Assembly: GCF_039862785.1 (NCBI RefSeq)
Contig: NZ_CP156795.1
Coordinates: 2,046,001-2,110,000 of the forward strand
Length of the DNA: 64,000 nucleotides
Direction: 5' to 3'
Source: Acinetobacter sp. ANC 7912
GTDB lineage: Bacteria > Pseudomonadota > Gammaproteobacteria > Pseudomonadales > Moraxellaceae
Shown piece after piece: positions 26,681-35,091 of the stretch (the first letter of the stretch is position 1; every line of letters starts with the position of its first letter). The notes under the pieces were generated by a model. The model did not search any database. It saw only the letters and a list, made by a program, of their open reading frames with translations, and was not told the DNA's origin. The translations under genes were made by a program, and so were the position numbers.

Positions 26681-26712
26681 TAAAAACGCATGCTTAAAGC
26701 ATGCGTTTTTTA
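26681..26712 (+). terminator. Rho-independent terminator of fpr
   Basis: AAAAACGCATGC TTAAA GCATGCGTTTTTT hairpin 24 bp after the stop. Confidence 0.92.
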
Positions 26713-27029
26713 TATCCAGAAAGTCTTAATTTAAAAGAATTACCTCGATCTATTCTCTACTTAAAATTTCTTATAATTAGCGAACTTATAGAGCTACAAT
26801 TGTTTAAAACTATAAAATAAATGATAAATATCAATACTCACATTATATTTTTTAGTCAAAAATTCATTCTTAAATGTTAGAATATGTAACTGTAATTGAT
26901 TTCTCCTGAGGATTTATCCTCGCTAAAGACTTAGTTACATAAACTCTGTAAACTTTTAATTCGATCTGTTTAGATCCCATTCTCCTGTTTCACCGTTTAT
27001 GCAACCAAGCCGTTTTTTATAGGCAAGGT
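26713..27029 (+). other. gcd upstream region
   Basis: About 317 bp of AT-rich DNA before gcd. It contains A/T tracts and several possible -10 hexamers (for example TATAAA near 26812) and a short CTGAGGATTTATCCTCG inverted repeat near 26905-26925 (GAGGA/TCCTC). No open frame or recognised operator. Confidence 0.5.
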
Positions 27030-29444
27030 ATGAGCACTGAACAACCCTCCTCTATCGAGCGTACAGGGTCTAAAGTCTATCGATATTTTGTTGTCGTGCT
27101 GACTTTACTTGTTGCGCTGTACTTGATCATTCAAGGCGCTAAATTACTCAGCCTCGGTGGTACAAGTTATTATCTCATCGCAGGGATTGCCTATGTTGCA
27201 ATCGCCATTTTCTATGCGATGAAAAAAGCCCTTGGTTTCTGGCTTTCTATTATTACTTTTATTGCAACCTTCCTCTGGGCAATTGCTGAAGTTCAAGGTT
27301 TAAGCTTCTGGCAATATATCCCACGTCTGGTGGTTCCAACTATTCTGTTTGTCCTCAGCATGTGGGCAAGCAAAAGCCTGCCAGCACTCGATGCTGTAAA
27401 AATCAAAGCTGCCAATCTTGTTGGCTTTGCCGGTTTCTTTGCCTGTGTCGCAGCCCTGATTGCTGCATTCTTCCCACACGGCAAAATCCTTAATCCTGTT
27501 GATATCGTACAAGACCCTGCACTGGCTAAACCGAATGCAGAAAACCCTGACAACTGGGAATATTTCGGTCGTAATGGTAACGGTACCCGCTTTGCACCGT
27601 ACACTGACATTACCCCTGAAAATGTCAAAGATCTGAAAGTAGCTTGGACTTATCACACTGGTCGTGATACTTCTGCCGGTGTCGATGAAAATACACCAAT
27701 TCAGATTGGCAGTACTTTATATTCATGTACACCGACTAACATCATTTCAGCAATTGATGGTGACAGTGGTAAAGCACTTTGGAAATACGATCCACATGCA
27801 AAAACTGCAGAGCATATTACCTGCCGTGGTGTTGGTTACTATGATGCAACTAAAGACAAATCTTTAACTGCAGCAGACCTACAAGCACCTGGTATTAAAG
27901 CTTGTCCACAACGTATCCTGACTTCTACTGTTGATGGTCGTTTAATTGCCTTGAATGCTAAAACTGGTGCTTTATGTCCAGAATTTGGTACTAACGGTCA
28001 GGTCGATGTTCTGCATGACATGGGTCCAACTGAAAGTAGTAAACGCTACCACCCAACTTCTACTCCGCTGATCGCTGGTCATGTCGCTGTATTAGGTGGC
28101 TGGGTACGTGATATCGTACATGGCGAACCTTCTGGTGTCGTGCGTGCTTATGACGTTCGCACAGGTAAATTGGCATGGGCTTGGGATGTTGGTAATCCTG
28201 AACTGGTTGGTGAACCTAAAGATGGCAAAGGCTTTACTTTAGAAACACCAAACATGTGGACTATTCCAACCTATGACAAAGACCTGAATCTGGTTTACTT
28301 GCCTACAGGTAATGGTCCTCCTGACTACTGGGGTGGTGACCGTAACGCAGCGAAAGAAAAATTTGGTTCTGCAATTGTTGCGGTAAATGCCTTAACTGGT
28401 AAAACTGTTTGGACTTATCAAACTGTTCACCATGATGTCTGGGATTATGACTTGCCGTCACAACCTGTGCTTTATGACATGACTGATGATCATGGCAAAA
28501 AAGTTCCAGCATTGATTCAAACTACCAAAATGGGTCAAATCTTCGTTCTTGACCGCCGTACTGGTAAACCAGTCACTAAAGTTGAAGAACGTCCAGTTGA
28601 CACCAATGGTGCTGAAGGTGAAAAACTTTCTCCTACCCAACCATTCTCTGTTGGCATGCCACAAATTGGTAATGCAACATTGACTGAACAGGATATGTGG
28701 GGTATTTCAACTTTTGACCAATTGGCTTGTCGTATCGACTTTAAAGACTCTGTCTATAACGGTCTATACACTGCACCAGGTGAAAAACCATATATCGAAT
28801 GGCCTAGCCTGCTTGGTGGCTTCAACTGGGGCGGTATCTCCATTGATGAATCTACTGGCATGATGTACGTCAACGATATGCGTATGCCACTTCGTATGTC
28901 ATTGGTTCGTAAAGAAGATATGAGCAAATACCATATCTCAACTGACGAAGTACCAGGATTCATGGGTACAGTACGTCCACAATTGGCTGGTCCTTATGCG
29001 GGTGTGAAAATTGACATCATGCAGTCTAAACTGGGTGTTCCTTGTAACAAACCACCGTTTGGTACCATGACTGCCATCGACTTGAAATCTAAAAAAGTCG
29101 TTTGGGAAGTGCCAATGGGTACAGCCAAAGAATTGGGGCCATTAGGTGTTAAAACCCATATGCCAATTCCTTTAGGTATGCCTACACTGGGTGGTCCTAC
29201 TTCAACCGCTTCTGGTCTGGTGTTCTTCGCCGGTACTCAGGATTATTACCTACGTGCGTTGGATTCAAAAACTGGTAAAGAAGTGTGGAAAGCTGAGCTT
29301 CCTGTTGCTGCCGTGGCTGCACCACTGATTTATAAATCTCCAAAAACTGGCAAACAATATGTTGTGATTTCTGCAGGTGGTGCAAGCCACTCTAAAGATG
29401 TTGGCGACTATATCATTGCCTTTGCTTTACCTGATCAAAAATAA
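27030..29444 (+). CDS. gcd: membrane-bound PQQ-dependent glucose dehydrogenase
   Basis: 804 residues. Five membrane helices lie in the first 145 residues, followed by a periplasmic eight-bladed PQQ propeller (NPDNWEYFGRNGNGTRFAPY, TYHTGRDTSAGVDENTP, TGNGPPDYWGGDRN, YQTVHHDVWDYDLPSQP). Oxidises glucose and other aldoses to lactones in the periplasm and passes electrons to ubiquinone; many Acinetobacter need external or self-made PQQ for it. The length matches the membrane (m-GDH) type rather than the soluble enzyme. Monocistronic with AAGG before the ATG and a strong terminator behind. Confidence 0.95.
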   Translation: MSTEQPSSIERTGSKVYRYFVVVLTLLVALYLIIQGAKLLSLGGTSYYLIAGIAYVAIAIFYAMKKALGFWLSIITFIATFLWAIAEVQGLSFWQYIPRLVVPTILFVLSMWASKSLPALDAVKIKAANLVGFAGFFACVAALIAAFFPHGKILNPVDIVQDPALAKPNAENPDNWEYFGRNGNGTRFAPYTDITPENVKDLKVAWTYHTGRDTSAGVDENTPIQIGSTLYSCTPTNIISAIDGDSGKALWKYDPHAKTAEHITCRGVGYYDATKDKSLTAADLQAPGIKACPQRILTSTVDGRLIALNAKTGALCPEFGTNGQVDVLHDMGPTESSKRYHPTSTPLIAGHVAVLGGWVRDIVHGEPSGVVRAYDVRTGKLAWAWDVGNPELVGEPKDGKGFTLETPNMWTIPTYDKDLNLVYLPTGNGPPDYWGGDRNAAKEKFGSAIVAVNALTGKTVWTYQTVHHDVWDYDLPSQPVLYDMTDDHGKKVPALIQTTKMGQIFVLDRRTGKPVTKVEERPVDTNGAEGEKLSPTQPFSVGMPQIGNATLTEQDMWGISTFDQLACRIDFKDSVYNGLYTAPGEKPYIEWPSLLGGFNWGGISIDESTGMMYVNDMRMPLRMSLVRKEDMSKYHISTDEVPGFMGTVRPQLAGPYAGVKIDIMQSKLGVPCNKPPFGTMTAIDLKSKKVVWEVPMGTAKELGPLGVKTHMPIPLGMPTLGGPTSTASGLVFFAGTQDYYLRALDSKTGKEVWKAELPVAAVAAPLIYKSPKTGKQYVVISAGGASHSKDVGDYIIAFALPDQK

Positions 29445-29460
29445 TTTTTTGACTGTTAAA

Positions 29461-29494
29461 GAAAAAACCGAAGCTTAGGCTTCGGTTTTTTTTA
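29461..29494. terminator. Rho-independent terminator of gcd
   Basis: ACCGAAGC TTAG GCTTCGGT hairpin with A6 and T8 flanks; may also end the minus-strand lipoprotein transcript. Confidence 0.92.
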
Positions 29495-29516
29495 TATGCA
29501 GCATATAGAAAATAAA

Positions 29517-29699
29517 TTAACGATTTACACCTTCCTGATTTGCAGAACCAGAACAGCCTGCGCCGCCACCGATCACAAAGCCGCGTTCAGCTTTACATGA
29601 ACCAATAACACGACCATGAGAATCATAAGTGGTTACTGTAGAAGCGCAGCCAGTCAGTACCAATGTTGCTGCAAGTGCGATAAGTGCTGTAAGTTTCAT
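29517..29699 (-). CDS. small lipoprotein, 60 aa
   Basis: Signal MKLTALIALAATLVLTGC with lipobox LTGC at the cysteine, then STVTTYDSHGRVIGSCKAE and a glycine-rich end with a second Cys pair (SCKAERGF...GAGCSGS). About 42 residues when mature. It shares the pattern TYD..G.VIGSCKA.RG with the next gene, so the two are tandem paralogues. GAAAGACA-type spacing with GGGG before the ATG gives a ribosome site. Function unknown; outer-membrane sorting is likely. Confidence 0.82.
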   Translation of the reverse strand: MKLTALIALAATLVLTGCASTVTTYDSHGRVIGSCKAERGFVIGGGAGCSGSANQEGVNR

Positions 29700-29725
29700 T
29701 GTCTTTCCCCTCTAAAAATTCAGGA

Positions 29726-29974
29726 TTAATTTAATTTGATTTGCGCTTGGCTAGGTGGTACAGGTAACAGCCCCGTCTTTTCATTGACGGCATTGTAGTT
29801 CACGCCAATGGCATCACCTGAACCACCACAAACTGCCGATGCAGTTGAAAGCAGACCACGAGTAGCCTTACATGAACCAATCACCTGACCGGCTGCATCG
29901 TAAGTCACCACCATGGAACTACACCCCGTCAGCAGCAGAATTGTCGAAATAGCAAATAGTTTTTTGAAGTTCAT
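29726..29974 (-). CDS. small lipoprotein, 82 aa, paralogue of the neighbour
   Basis: Signal MNFKKLFAISTILLLTGC (lipobox LTGC), then SSMVVTYDAAGQVIGSCKA and RGLLSTASAVCGGSGDAIGV. The two Cys after the anchor align with those of the 60-residue neighbour (SCKA and the C in a Gly-rich loop), suggesting a disulfide. The C-terminal extension ends in a proline-containing PVPPSQAQIKLN tail not found in the shorter copy. Preceded by GGGGG. Only 26 bp separate the genes; they are likely co-transcribed. Confidence 0.83.
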   Translation of the reverse strand: MNFKKLFAISTILLLTGCSSMVVTYDAAGQVIGSCKATRGLLSTASAVCGGSGDAIGVNYNAVNEKTGLLPVPPSQAQIKLN

Positions 29975-30108
29975 TGTTCCCCCTCAAAAACAATAAAAAT
30001 TTAAATCGTCTAGTTATATGACTGTTTTAAGATTACGCGAGAGATTCTTTCTAAATTTACTTGATTTGCAAAGCTCTATTTTTCCACCAATTTAGACTAA
30101 TGAGGCCA

Positions 30109-30137
30109 TAAAAAAGCCACCCGAAGGTGGCTTTTTC
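30109..30137 (-). terminator. Rho-independent terminator of the CDF gene
   Basis: AAAAAGCCACC CGAA GGTGGCTTTTT hairpin 12 bp beyond the CDF stop on the minus strand. Confidence 0.92.
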
Positions 30138-30148
30138 TCAAATCAGAA

Positions 30149-30772
30149 TTAGATGGACGGCTGGCTTGTTGCCCGTTCGACCAATGCCTGCTTCACAATC
30201 TGATAACCTGCGCTTAATCCCAGACTTGCCATAATCACGGCAACAATCATATCTGGCCATAAACTACCGGTTCCAAAGACGCCAACCGCTGCCAGAATGA
30301 CTGCGACATTGCCAATCGCGTCATTACGACTACACAGCCATACGGATTTCATGTTGGAATCTCCCTCTCGGAAGGCATACAGAATCACAGCGGTAATAAC
30401 ATTGGCCAGCAAAGCAAGAATACCAATAATCCCCATAGTGAATGCTTCAGGCGGAATCCCAAGCATATAGGCATAAATCACCTTAGCTACCACGACTAAC
30501 CCAAACACAGCCATAGTCAGCCCTTTGACCAAAGCTACAGTTGCACGCCAATACAGCCCTGCTCCCAGTACTGCGAGAGAAATACCATAGTTCACCGCAT
30601 CCCCAAAGAAGTCCAGTGAGTCCGCCCACAATGAGGATGAATGTGCATAGGCTCCGCCCACCAGTTCCACAATAAACATCAATAAATTAATGAACAGGGC
30701 AATCCATAATGCCATACGAAATTTGCTATTTGGCTTGATCGGTGCCGGTTCATGACTGCAGCTACAGGCCAT
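30149..30772 (-). CDS. cation diffusion facilitator-type metal transporter
   Basis: 207 residues with about six membrane helices, short because the C-terminal cytoplasmic domain of classical CDF proteins is missing. N-terminal metal-rich MACSCSHE. Helix two has SLWADSLDFFGDAVNYG, where Asp residues replace the usual HxxxD, and helix five SRNDAIGNVAVILA has the second site as NDxxGN. Exports a divalent metal such as Cd, Zn, Pb or Co; specificity is inferred from the regulator. Divergent from a CadR/PbrR-like MerR gene with a shared operator, so induced by the metal. Confidence 0.85.
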   Translation of the reverse strand: MACSCSHEPAPIKPNSKFRMALWIALFINLLMFIVELVGGAYAHSSSLWADSLDFFGDAVNYGISLAVLGAGLYWRATVALVKGLTMAVFGLVVVAKVIYAYMLGIPPEAFTMGIIGILALLANVITAVILYAFREGDSNMKSVWLCSRNDAIGNVAVILAAVGVFGTGSLWPDMIVAVIMASLGLSAGYQIVKQALVERATSQPSI

Positions 30773-30812
30773 ATTTTTCTCCGATGATTTTTTATCCTAA
30801 ATGCGATACAGT

Positions 30813-30844
30813 CATTAGAAACTATGGAGTAACTCCAAGGTCAA
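30813..30844 (-). promoter_or_regulatory. MerR-type operator and promoter of the CDF gene
   Basis: Minus strand: -35 TTGACC (30839-30844), a 20-bp spacer holding the inverted repeat GGAGT T ACTCC, then -10-like CTAATG (30813-30818). The over-long spacer with a central dyad is the hallmark of MerR-activated promoters, which need the regulator to untwist the DNA. Compare the zntA type of spacer, also 20 bp. Confidence 0.82.
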
Positions 30845-30857
30845 GCACGAGGTACGC

Positions 30858-31274
30858 ATGTCTTTTTATTTAATTTCTGAAGTGGCGAAAAAGGCCCATT
30901 TAACTACGGATACAGTGCGCTTTTATGAGAAACGTGGCTTTATCAAGCCGAATTTTCGAGCAAACAATCAGTACCGTTATTTTGATGATGAAGCACTGAA
31001 ACGCTTACTTTTTATCAAGCGTTGCCGCGATCTGGATATGTCCTTAAAGGAAATCGAAACCCTGATTGAACTGGAACAAAATCCTGACCAGAACTGTGCA
31101 GCAGTTAACGAGATTATTGATCTGCATCTAGAGCATATCACCAACAAAATGAAAGAATTAGAAGCTTTTAAAAACCAGCTTTCAGAACTTCGCAATAGCT
31201 GCAATACACCGACGACCGTTGACCATTGTCAGATTCTAAAAACGCTCGAACAGACAGATTCAGACGACATATAA
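30858..31274 (+). CDS. MerR-family regulator, Cd(II)/Pb(II)-responsive type
   Basis: 138 residues. Winged HTH at 1-70 (LISEVAKKAHLTTDTVRFYEKRGF, then NQYRYFDDEALKRLLFIKRCRDLDM). A long dimerisation helix starts NCAAVNEIIDLHLEHI, with the Cys that fits CadR/PbrR. The C-terminal loop SCNTPTTVDHC supplies two more Cys and a His for metal binding. The three-cysteine layout points to Cd or Pb rather than Cu or Zn. It most likely activates the divergent CDF transporter. Confidence 0.87.
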   Translation: MSFYLISEVAKKAHLTTDTVRFYEKRGFIKPNFRANNQYRYFDDEALKRLLFIKRCRDLDMSLKEIETLIELEQNPDQNCAAVNEIIDLHLEHITNKMKELEAFKNQLSELRNSCNTPTTVDHCQILKTLEQTDSDDI

Positions 31275-31419
31275 ACACTATATTTATTTCAGTTTTACTT
31301 ATTTGATAATGTTGAAAATATCAACAAAAACCATGATTTCCGAGTGAAATACTTGGTTGAATCCTGTTTCCAGATACATAAAATAAAGACGTACTTTTTA
31401 TAGGTCATTTGATTTCATC

Positions 31420-32811
31420 ATGAGCTTAACTCACGTTACTGAACTTCTCTCACCTGCTGGCTCCCTGAAAAACATGCGTTATGCCTTTGCCTACGGTGCA
31501 GATGCGGTATATGCAGGCCAACCTCGTTATAGTCTGCGTGTTCGTAATAATGAATTTGACCATGAAAATCTAGCGATTGGGATCAAAGAAGCGCATGAGC
31601 TTGGCAAAAAGTTCTATGTCGTGGTGAATATCCAGCCGCATAACTCCAAGCTGAAAAACTTTATCCGTGACCTTGAACCTGTGGTGGCAATGCAGCCGGA
31701 TGCACTGATTATGTCTGATCCTGGCCTGATCATGCTGGTACGTGAGCATTTCCCGCACATGGACATTCACCTGTCTGTACAGGCCAATGCCGTGAACTGG
31801 GCGACCGTGAAATTCTGGAAAAATATGGGTCTGACCCGTGTGATCCTGTCACGTGAGTTATCCATTGAAGAAATCGAAGAAATCAAACAGCAAGTTCCAG
31901 ATATTGAAATTGAAGTGTTCGTACATGGCGCACTGTGCATGGCCTATTCTGGTCGTTGCATGCTATCTGGTTACATGAACAAGCGAGATGCTAACCAGGG
32001 CGCCTGCACCAATGCCTGCCGCTGGGAATACAAGGTACTTGACGCCAAAGAAGATGAAACTGGCGATGTGATCCCGGTGAAAAATCTAGATTCAGGCTGC
32101 TGTTCAAAAGATATCGATCAAGAACATAAAGAAGCACAACATCAGTTCAATGAGCCTGTGCTGTTGCAACGTAATGATGAAGACATGTTCGCAGCCGAAG
32201 AAGACGAACATGGCACCTATTTCATGAATTCCAAAGACCTGCGTGCAGTACAGCATGTGGAACGCCTGACCAAAATCGGCGTACATTCACTGAAAATTGA
32301 AGGCCGTACCAAATCCTATTTCTACTGTGCACGCACTGCCCAGATTTACCGTAAAGCTATTGATGATGCGCTGGCTGGCAAACCTTTCGACCCTTCACTA
32401 ATGACTCAACTTGAAGGACTGGCGAACCGTGGTTATACCGAAGGTTTCCTGCGTCGCCATGTACATAGTGAATATCAAAACTACGAAAATGGCTCTTCCA
32501 GCTTCGACCATCAGCAATTCTGTGGTGAAGTGCTGGAACGTAACGGCGATTACATCAAGATTGACGTAAAAAACCGCTTTGTCGTGGGTGATTCTCTGGA
32601 ACTGATGACCACCAAAGGTAATATCACCTTTACTCTGACTGAAATGAAAGACAAAAAAGGCAATCCGATTGAAGAGGCCAAAGGTTCAGGTCATGTGGTG
32701 GAAATTCCAGTGCCTGCAGATGTAGATATGCAGTATGCATTGCTGATCCGTAATCTGCCGACATCAACTGCGGATATTTCTGCCTCTTCACTGGCTTATC
32801 AGGCGAGCTAA
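31420..32811 (+). CDS. trhP: tRNA 5-hydroxyuridine synthesis protein TrhP (U32 peptidase family)
   Basis: 463 residues of the YegQ type. TIM-barrel start LLSPAGSLKNMRYAFAYGADAVY, and the U32 signature EVFVHGALCMAYSGRCMLS near 168-186, followed by cysteines in QGACTNACRWEY and GCCSKD that can bind an iron-sulfur cluster. YegQ (TrhP) takes part in prephenate-dependent hydroxylation of uridine 34 in tRNA. The ferredoxin gene 2 bp downstream fits an electron-transfer partner. An acidic insert around 210-260 lies between the Cys clusters. Confidence 0.9.
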   Translation: MSLTHVTELLSPAGSLKNMRYAFAYGADAVYAGQPRYSLRVRNNEFDHENLAIGIKEAHELGKKFYVVVNIQPHNSKLKNFIRDLEPVVAMQPDALIMSDPGLIMLVREHFPHMDIHLSVQANAVNWATVKFWKNMGLTRVILSRELSIEEIEEIKQQVPDIEIEVFVHGALCMAYSGRCMLSGYMNKRDANQGACTNACRWEYKVLDAKEDETGDVIPVKNLDSGCCSKDIDQEHKEAQHQFNEPVLLQRNDEDMFAAEEDEHGTYFMNSKDLRAVQHVERLTKIGVHSLKIEGRTKSYFYCARTAQIYRKAIDDALAGKPFDPSLMTQLEGLANRGYTEGFLRRHVHSEYQNYENGSSSFDHQQFCGEVLERNGDYIKIDVKNRFVVGDSLELMTTKGNITFTLTEMKDKKGNPIEEAKGSGHVVEIPVPADVDMQYALLIRNLPTSTADISASSLAYQAS

Positions 32812-32813
32812 AC

Positions 32814-33074
32814 ATGGCACTGCTGATTACCGATAAATGCATTAACTGCGACATGTGCCTGCCGGAATGTCCGAATAATGCCATTTATGAAGGCGACAAA
32901 ATTTATGAAATCGACGTGAATCGCTGTACTGAATGTGTCGGTTTCTATGATCACCAAACCTGCGTTTCGGTGTGTCCAATTGAGTGCATTATTCCGCATC
33001 CAGAGCATGTAGAAAGTAAAGAAGAACTGATGGAAAAATTCAAAGGCTTGAATTTATTTAACTCTAGAACCTGA
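32814..33074 (+). CDS. yfhL: YfhL-family 4Fe-4S ferredoxin
   Basis: 86 residues with two ferredoxin cluster motifs: CINCDMCLPECPNNA (CxxCxxCxxxCP) and CTECVGFYDHQTCVSVCP, the second with the enlarged spacing typical of Alvin/YfhL ferredoxins, then CIIPHPEH. A cytoplasmic electron carrier. Starts 2 bp after trhP, so it is in the same operon; supply of electrons to TrhP is a reasonable inference. Confidence 0.92.
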   Translation: MALLITDKCINCDMCLPECPNNAIYEGDKIYEIDVNRCTECVGFYDHQTCVSVCPIECIIPHPEHVESKEELMEKFKGLNLFNSRT

Positions 33075-33083
33075 TTAAAAAAT

Positions 33084-33319
33084 GGCATGTTTCGTGCTTT
33101 TCAAGGATCAGCCTTGGGGGAAGCAGAATAATAACAAGCCAAAACAAAAACAGTGTGGAGGAAAGGAACAGCTCGAAGTGATTGGGGACACTTCTAGCTG
33201 ATCTAAAAACAAAAAAAGGAACCCGGTGTTAGCGTCCCGGATTCCTGTAAAAAGGGAATTAAATACAACAGTCGTTGTATCTAGCACCTGGGTTTGGGGA
33301 AGCCCAGGTGCTTTTTCTT
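33084..33319 (+). ncRNA. candidate CsrA/RsmA-binding small RNA, GGA-rich
   Basis: A non-coding stretch with ten GGA trinucleotides (starting at 33105, 33119, 33157, 33160, 33165, 33186, 33218, 33239, 33255, 33298). Hairpins: CAAGG/CCTTG (33102-33116) with GGA at the loop edge; a stem of CAGCT/AGCTG plus GAAGTG/CACTTC (33169-33200) with loop ATTGGGGA; AGGAACCCGG with CCCGGATTCCT (33217-33246); ATACAAC/GTTGTAT (33263-33280); then a 10-bp terminator whose loop holds GGGGA. The linkers are A-rich with GGA. This is how CsrB/RsmZ-type RNAs are built. The 5' end is uncertain; a weak promoter TTGAAT-N17-CTGATT (33048-33076) is possible. It could instead be the 3' UTR of trhP-yfhL. Confidence 0.6.
33283..33319 (+). 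terminator. strong Rho-independent terminator
   Basis: Perfect 10-bp stem AGCACCTGGG/CCCAGGTGCT, loop TTTGGGGAAG, followed by TTTTCTT. Ends the RNA candidate, and abuts the ahpF stop codon from the other strand. Confidence 0.95.
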
Positions 33320-34883
33320 ATTGGCCAGAACGGATGATATAATCGAATGCAGACAGTGATGCTTTGGCACCTTCACCAGTCGCGATGATGATCTGTTTGT
33401 ATGGAACAGTGGTACAGTCACCTGCAGCAAATACACCTTTCACATTGGTTTCGTTGCGTTCGTTAATCACGATCTCACCACGGTTGGTTAACTCAACTTT
33501 AGTTTCTTTTAAGAAATCAGTGTTAGGTAACAAACCGATTTGTACAAAGATACCCGCCAATTCAATGGTGTGCTCTTCATCAGTTGCGCGGTCTTTGTAT
33601 TTCAAGCCAGTTACTTGTGAACCATCACCAATCACTTCTGTAGACAGGGCATTTTTGATCACGGTAGTATTCGGTAAGCTGTTCAGTTTGTCTTGAAGCA
33701 CCTGATCCGCACGTAGTTTGGTATCAAACTCAACCAGAGTCACATGCTCAACGATACCAGCAAGATCAATCGCTGCTTCTACGCCAGAGTTACCGCCACC
33801 AATCACGGCAACACGTTTACCTTTGAACAATGGACCATCACAGTGTGGGCAATACGCAACACCACGGGTACGGTATTCTGCTTCACCCGGAACGTTCATC
33901 TCTCTCCAGCGGGCACCAGTTGAAAGAATTACAGTTTTAGATTCCAGTTTTGCACCATTTTCCAGAGTGACTTCAACCAGACCATTGGCAGTTTCATCTG
34001 CACCTTTGATGTCAGAGACACGTTGCAGGTTCATGATATCCACACCGTATGAACGGACATGTGACTCCATTTCAGCGGCAAACTTTGGACCTTGAGTTTT
34101 TTGAACTGAAGTGAAGTTCTCAATGTCCATGGTATCCATCACCTGACCGCCCATGCGTTCAGCTACGATGCCAGTGTTAATACCTTTACGTGCTGCGTAG
34201 ATCGCTGCAGTGTTACCTGCAGGGCCACCACCGATGACAAGCACATCAAATGCATCTTTAGCATTGAGTTTTTCAGCTTCTTTGGCTGCAGAGTTAGTGT
34301 CCAGTTTGGCAATGATTTCTTCTAAAGTCATACGACCTTGGCCGATGTGTTCACCGTCCTGGAATACCATTGGTACTGCCATAATTTTGCGTTCTTCCAC
34401 TTCTTCCTGGAAGAAAGCACCATCGATCATGGTCGTAGTTGTGCCAGGGTTGTAAATCGCAATCAGATTCAAAGCCTGAACCACATCTGGACAGTTATGG
34501 CAGCTTAAAGAAACAAACACATCAAAATCTGATTTGATATTCAGGTCTTTAATAGACTGTAAAACTTCATCAGAAACTTTCGGTGCATAACCAGAAGTTT
34601 GTAGCAATGCCAGAATCAAAGATGTGAACTCGTGACCCATTGGCAAGCCTGCAAAGAACACACGAGGCTGTTCACCAGCTTTTGCCACACCGAAGCTTGG
34701 TGCACGTTTGTTTTGACCGTCGAAACGTGCAGTCACTTGTGGTGAAAGCACAGCGATTTCTTCTACCAGTTCTTTAATTTTGGCTGATTTGTCAGAAGCG
34801 TCCAGAGTGGCAACCAGTTCGATTGGACCTTCAAGGCGTTCCAAAAGGGTTTTAAGTTGAGCTGTTGTATTTTGATCTAACAT
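33318..34883 (-). CDS. ahpF: alkyl hydroperoxide reductase subunit F
   Basis: 521 residues from the [24 protein letters not shown] nine bases upstream favours it over the MITPLE start 27 bp earlier. N-terminal double thioredoxin-fold domain with the CHNC redox pair in [11 protein letters not shown], then a FAD domain ([19 protein letters not shown]), the CPHC disulfide in [11 protein letters not shown] and an NADH domain ([14 protein letters not shown]), ending [17 protein letters not shown]. Reduces AhpC, which detoxifies peroxides. No ahpC lies beside it. Confidence 0.94.
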   Translation of the reverse strand: MLDQNTTAQLKTLLERLEGPIELVATLDASDKSAKIKELVEEIAVLSPQVTARFDGQNKRAPSFGVAKAGEQPRVFFAGLPMGHEFTSLILALLQTSGYAPKVSDEVLQSIKDLNIKSDFDVFVSLSCHNCPDVVQALNLIAIYNPGTTTTMIDGAFFQEEVEERKIMAVPMVFQDGEHIGQGRMTLEEIIAKLDTNSAAKEAEKLNAKDAFDVLVIGGGPAGNTAAIYAARKGINTGIVAERMGGQVMDTMDIENFTSVQKTQGPKFAAEMESHVRSYGVDIMNLQRVSDIKGADETANGLVEVTLENGAKLESKTVILSTGARWREMNVPGEAEYRTRGVAYCPHCDGPLFKGKRVAVIGGGNSGVEAAIDLAGIVEHVTLVEFDTKLRADQVLQDKLNSLPNTTVIKNALSTEVIGDGSQVTGLKYKDRATDEEHTIELAGIFVQIGLLPNTDFLKETKVELTNRGEIVINERNETNVKGVFAAGDCTTVPYKQIIIATGEGAKASLSAFDYIIRSGQ

Positions 34884-35091
34884 TGCTAACATCTCCAAAG
34901 GAGTAATCATTCATTCGATGAAGTAATCATAAGAAAAATAAAGAAACAGGTAAAACAGGTAGTTTTTATACAAACAATCGCTTTTTTAGATTAAAAGCTA
35001 TTTTTCAATTTAAGATCAAAGAATTGTGTTTGGCTAAACTTTACAAATGGAATCGCACTTATCATATTCACCATTCACACAATTTTGACCG

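Noticed and set aside
33084..33319. 6S RNA or RNase P as the identity of the structured RNA
   Set aside because: No long rod with central bubble as in 6S and no RNase P core motifs; the GGA pattern fits CsrB/RsmZ-type RNAs better.
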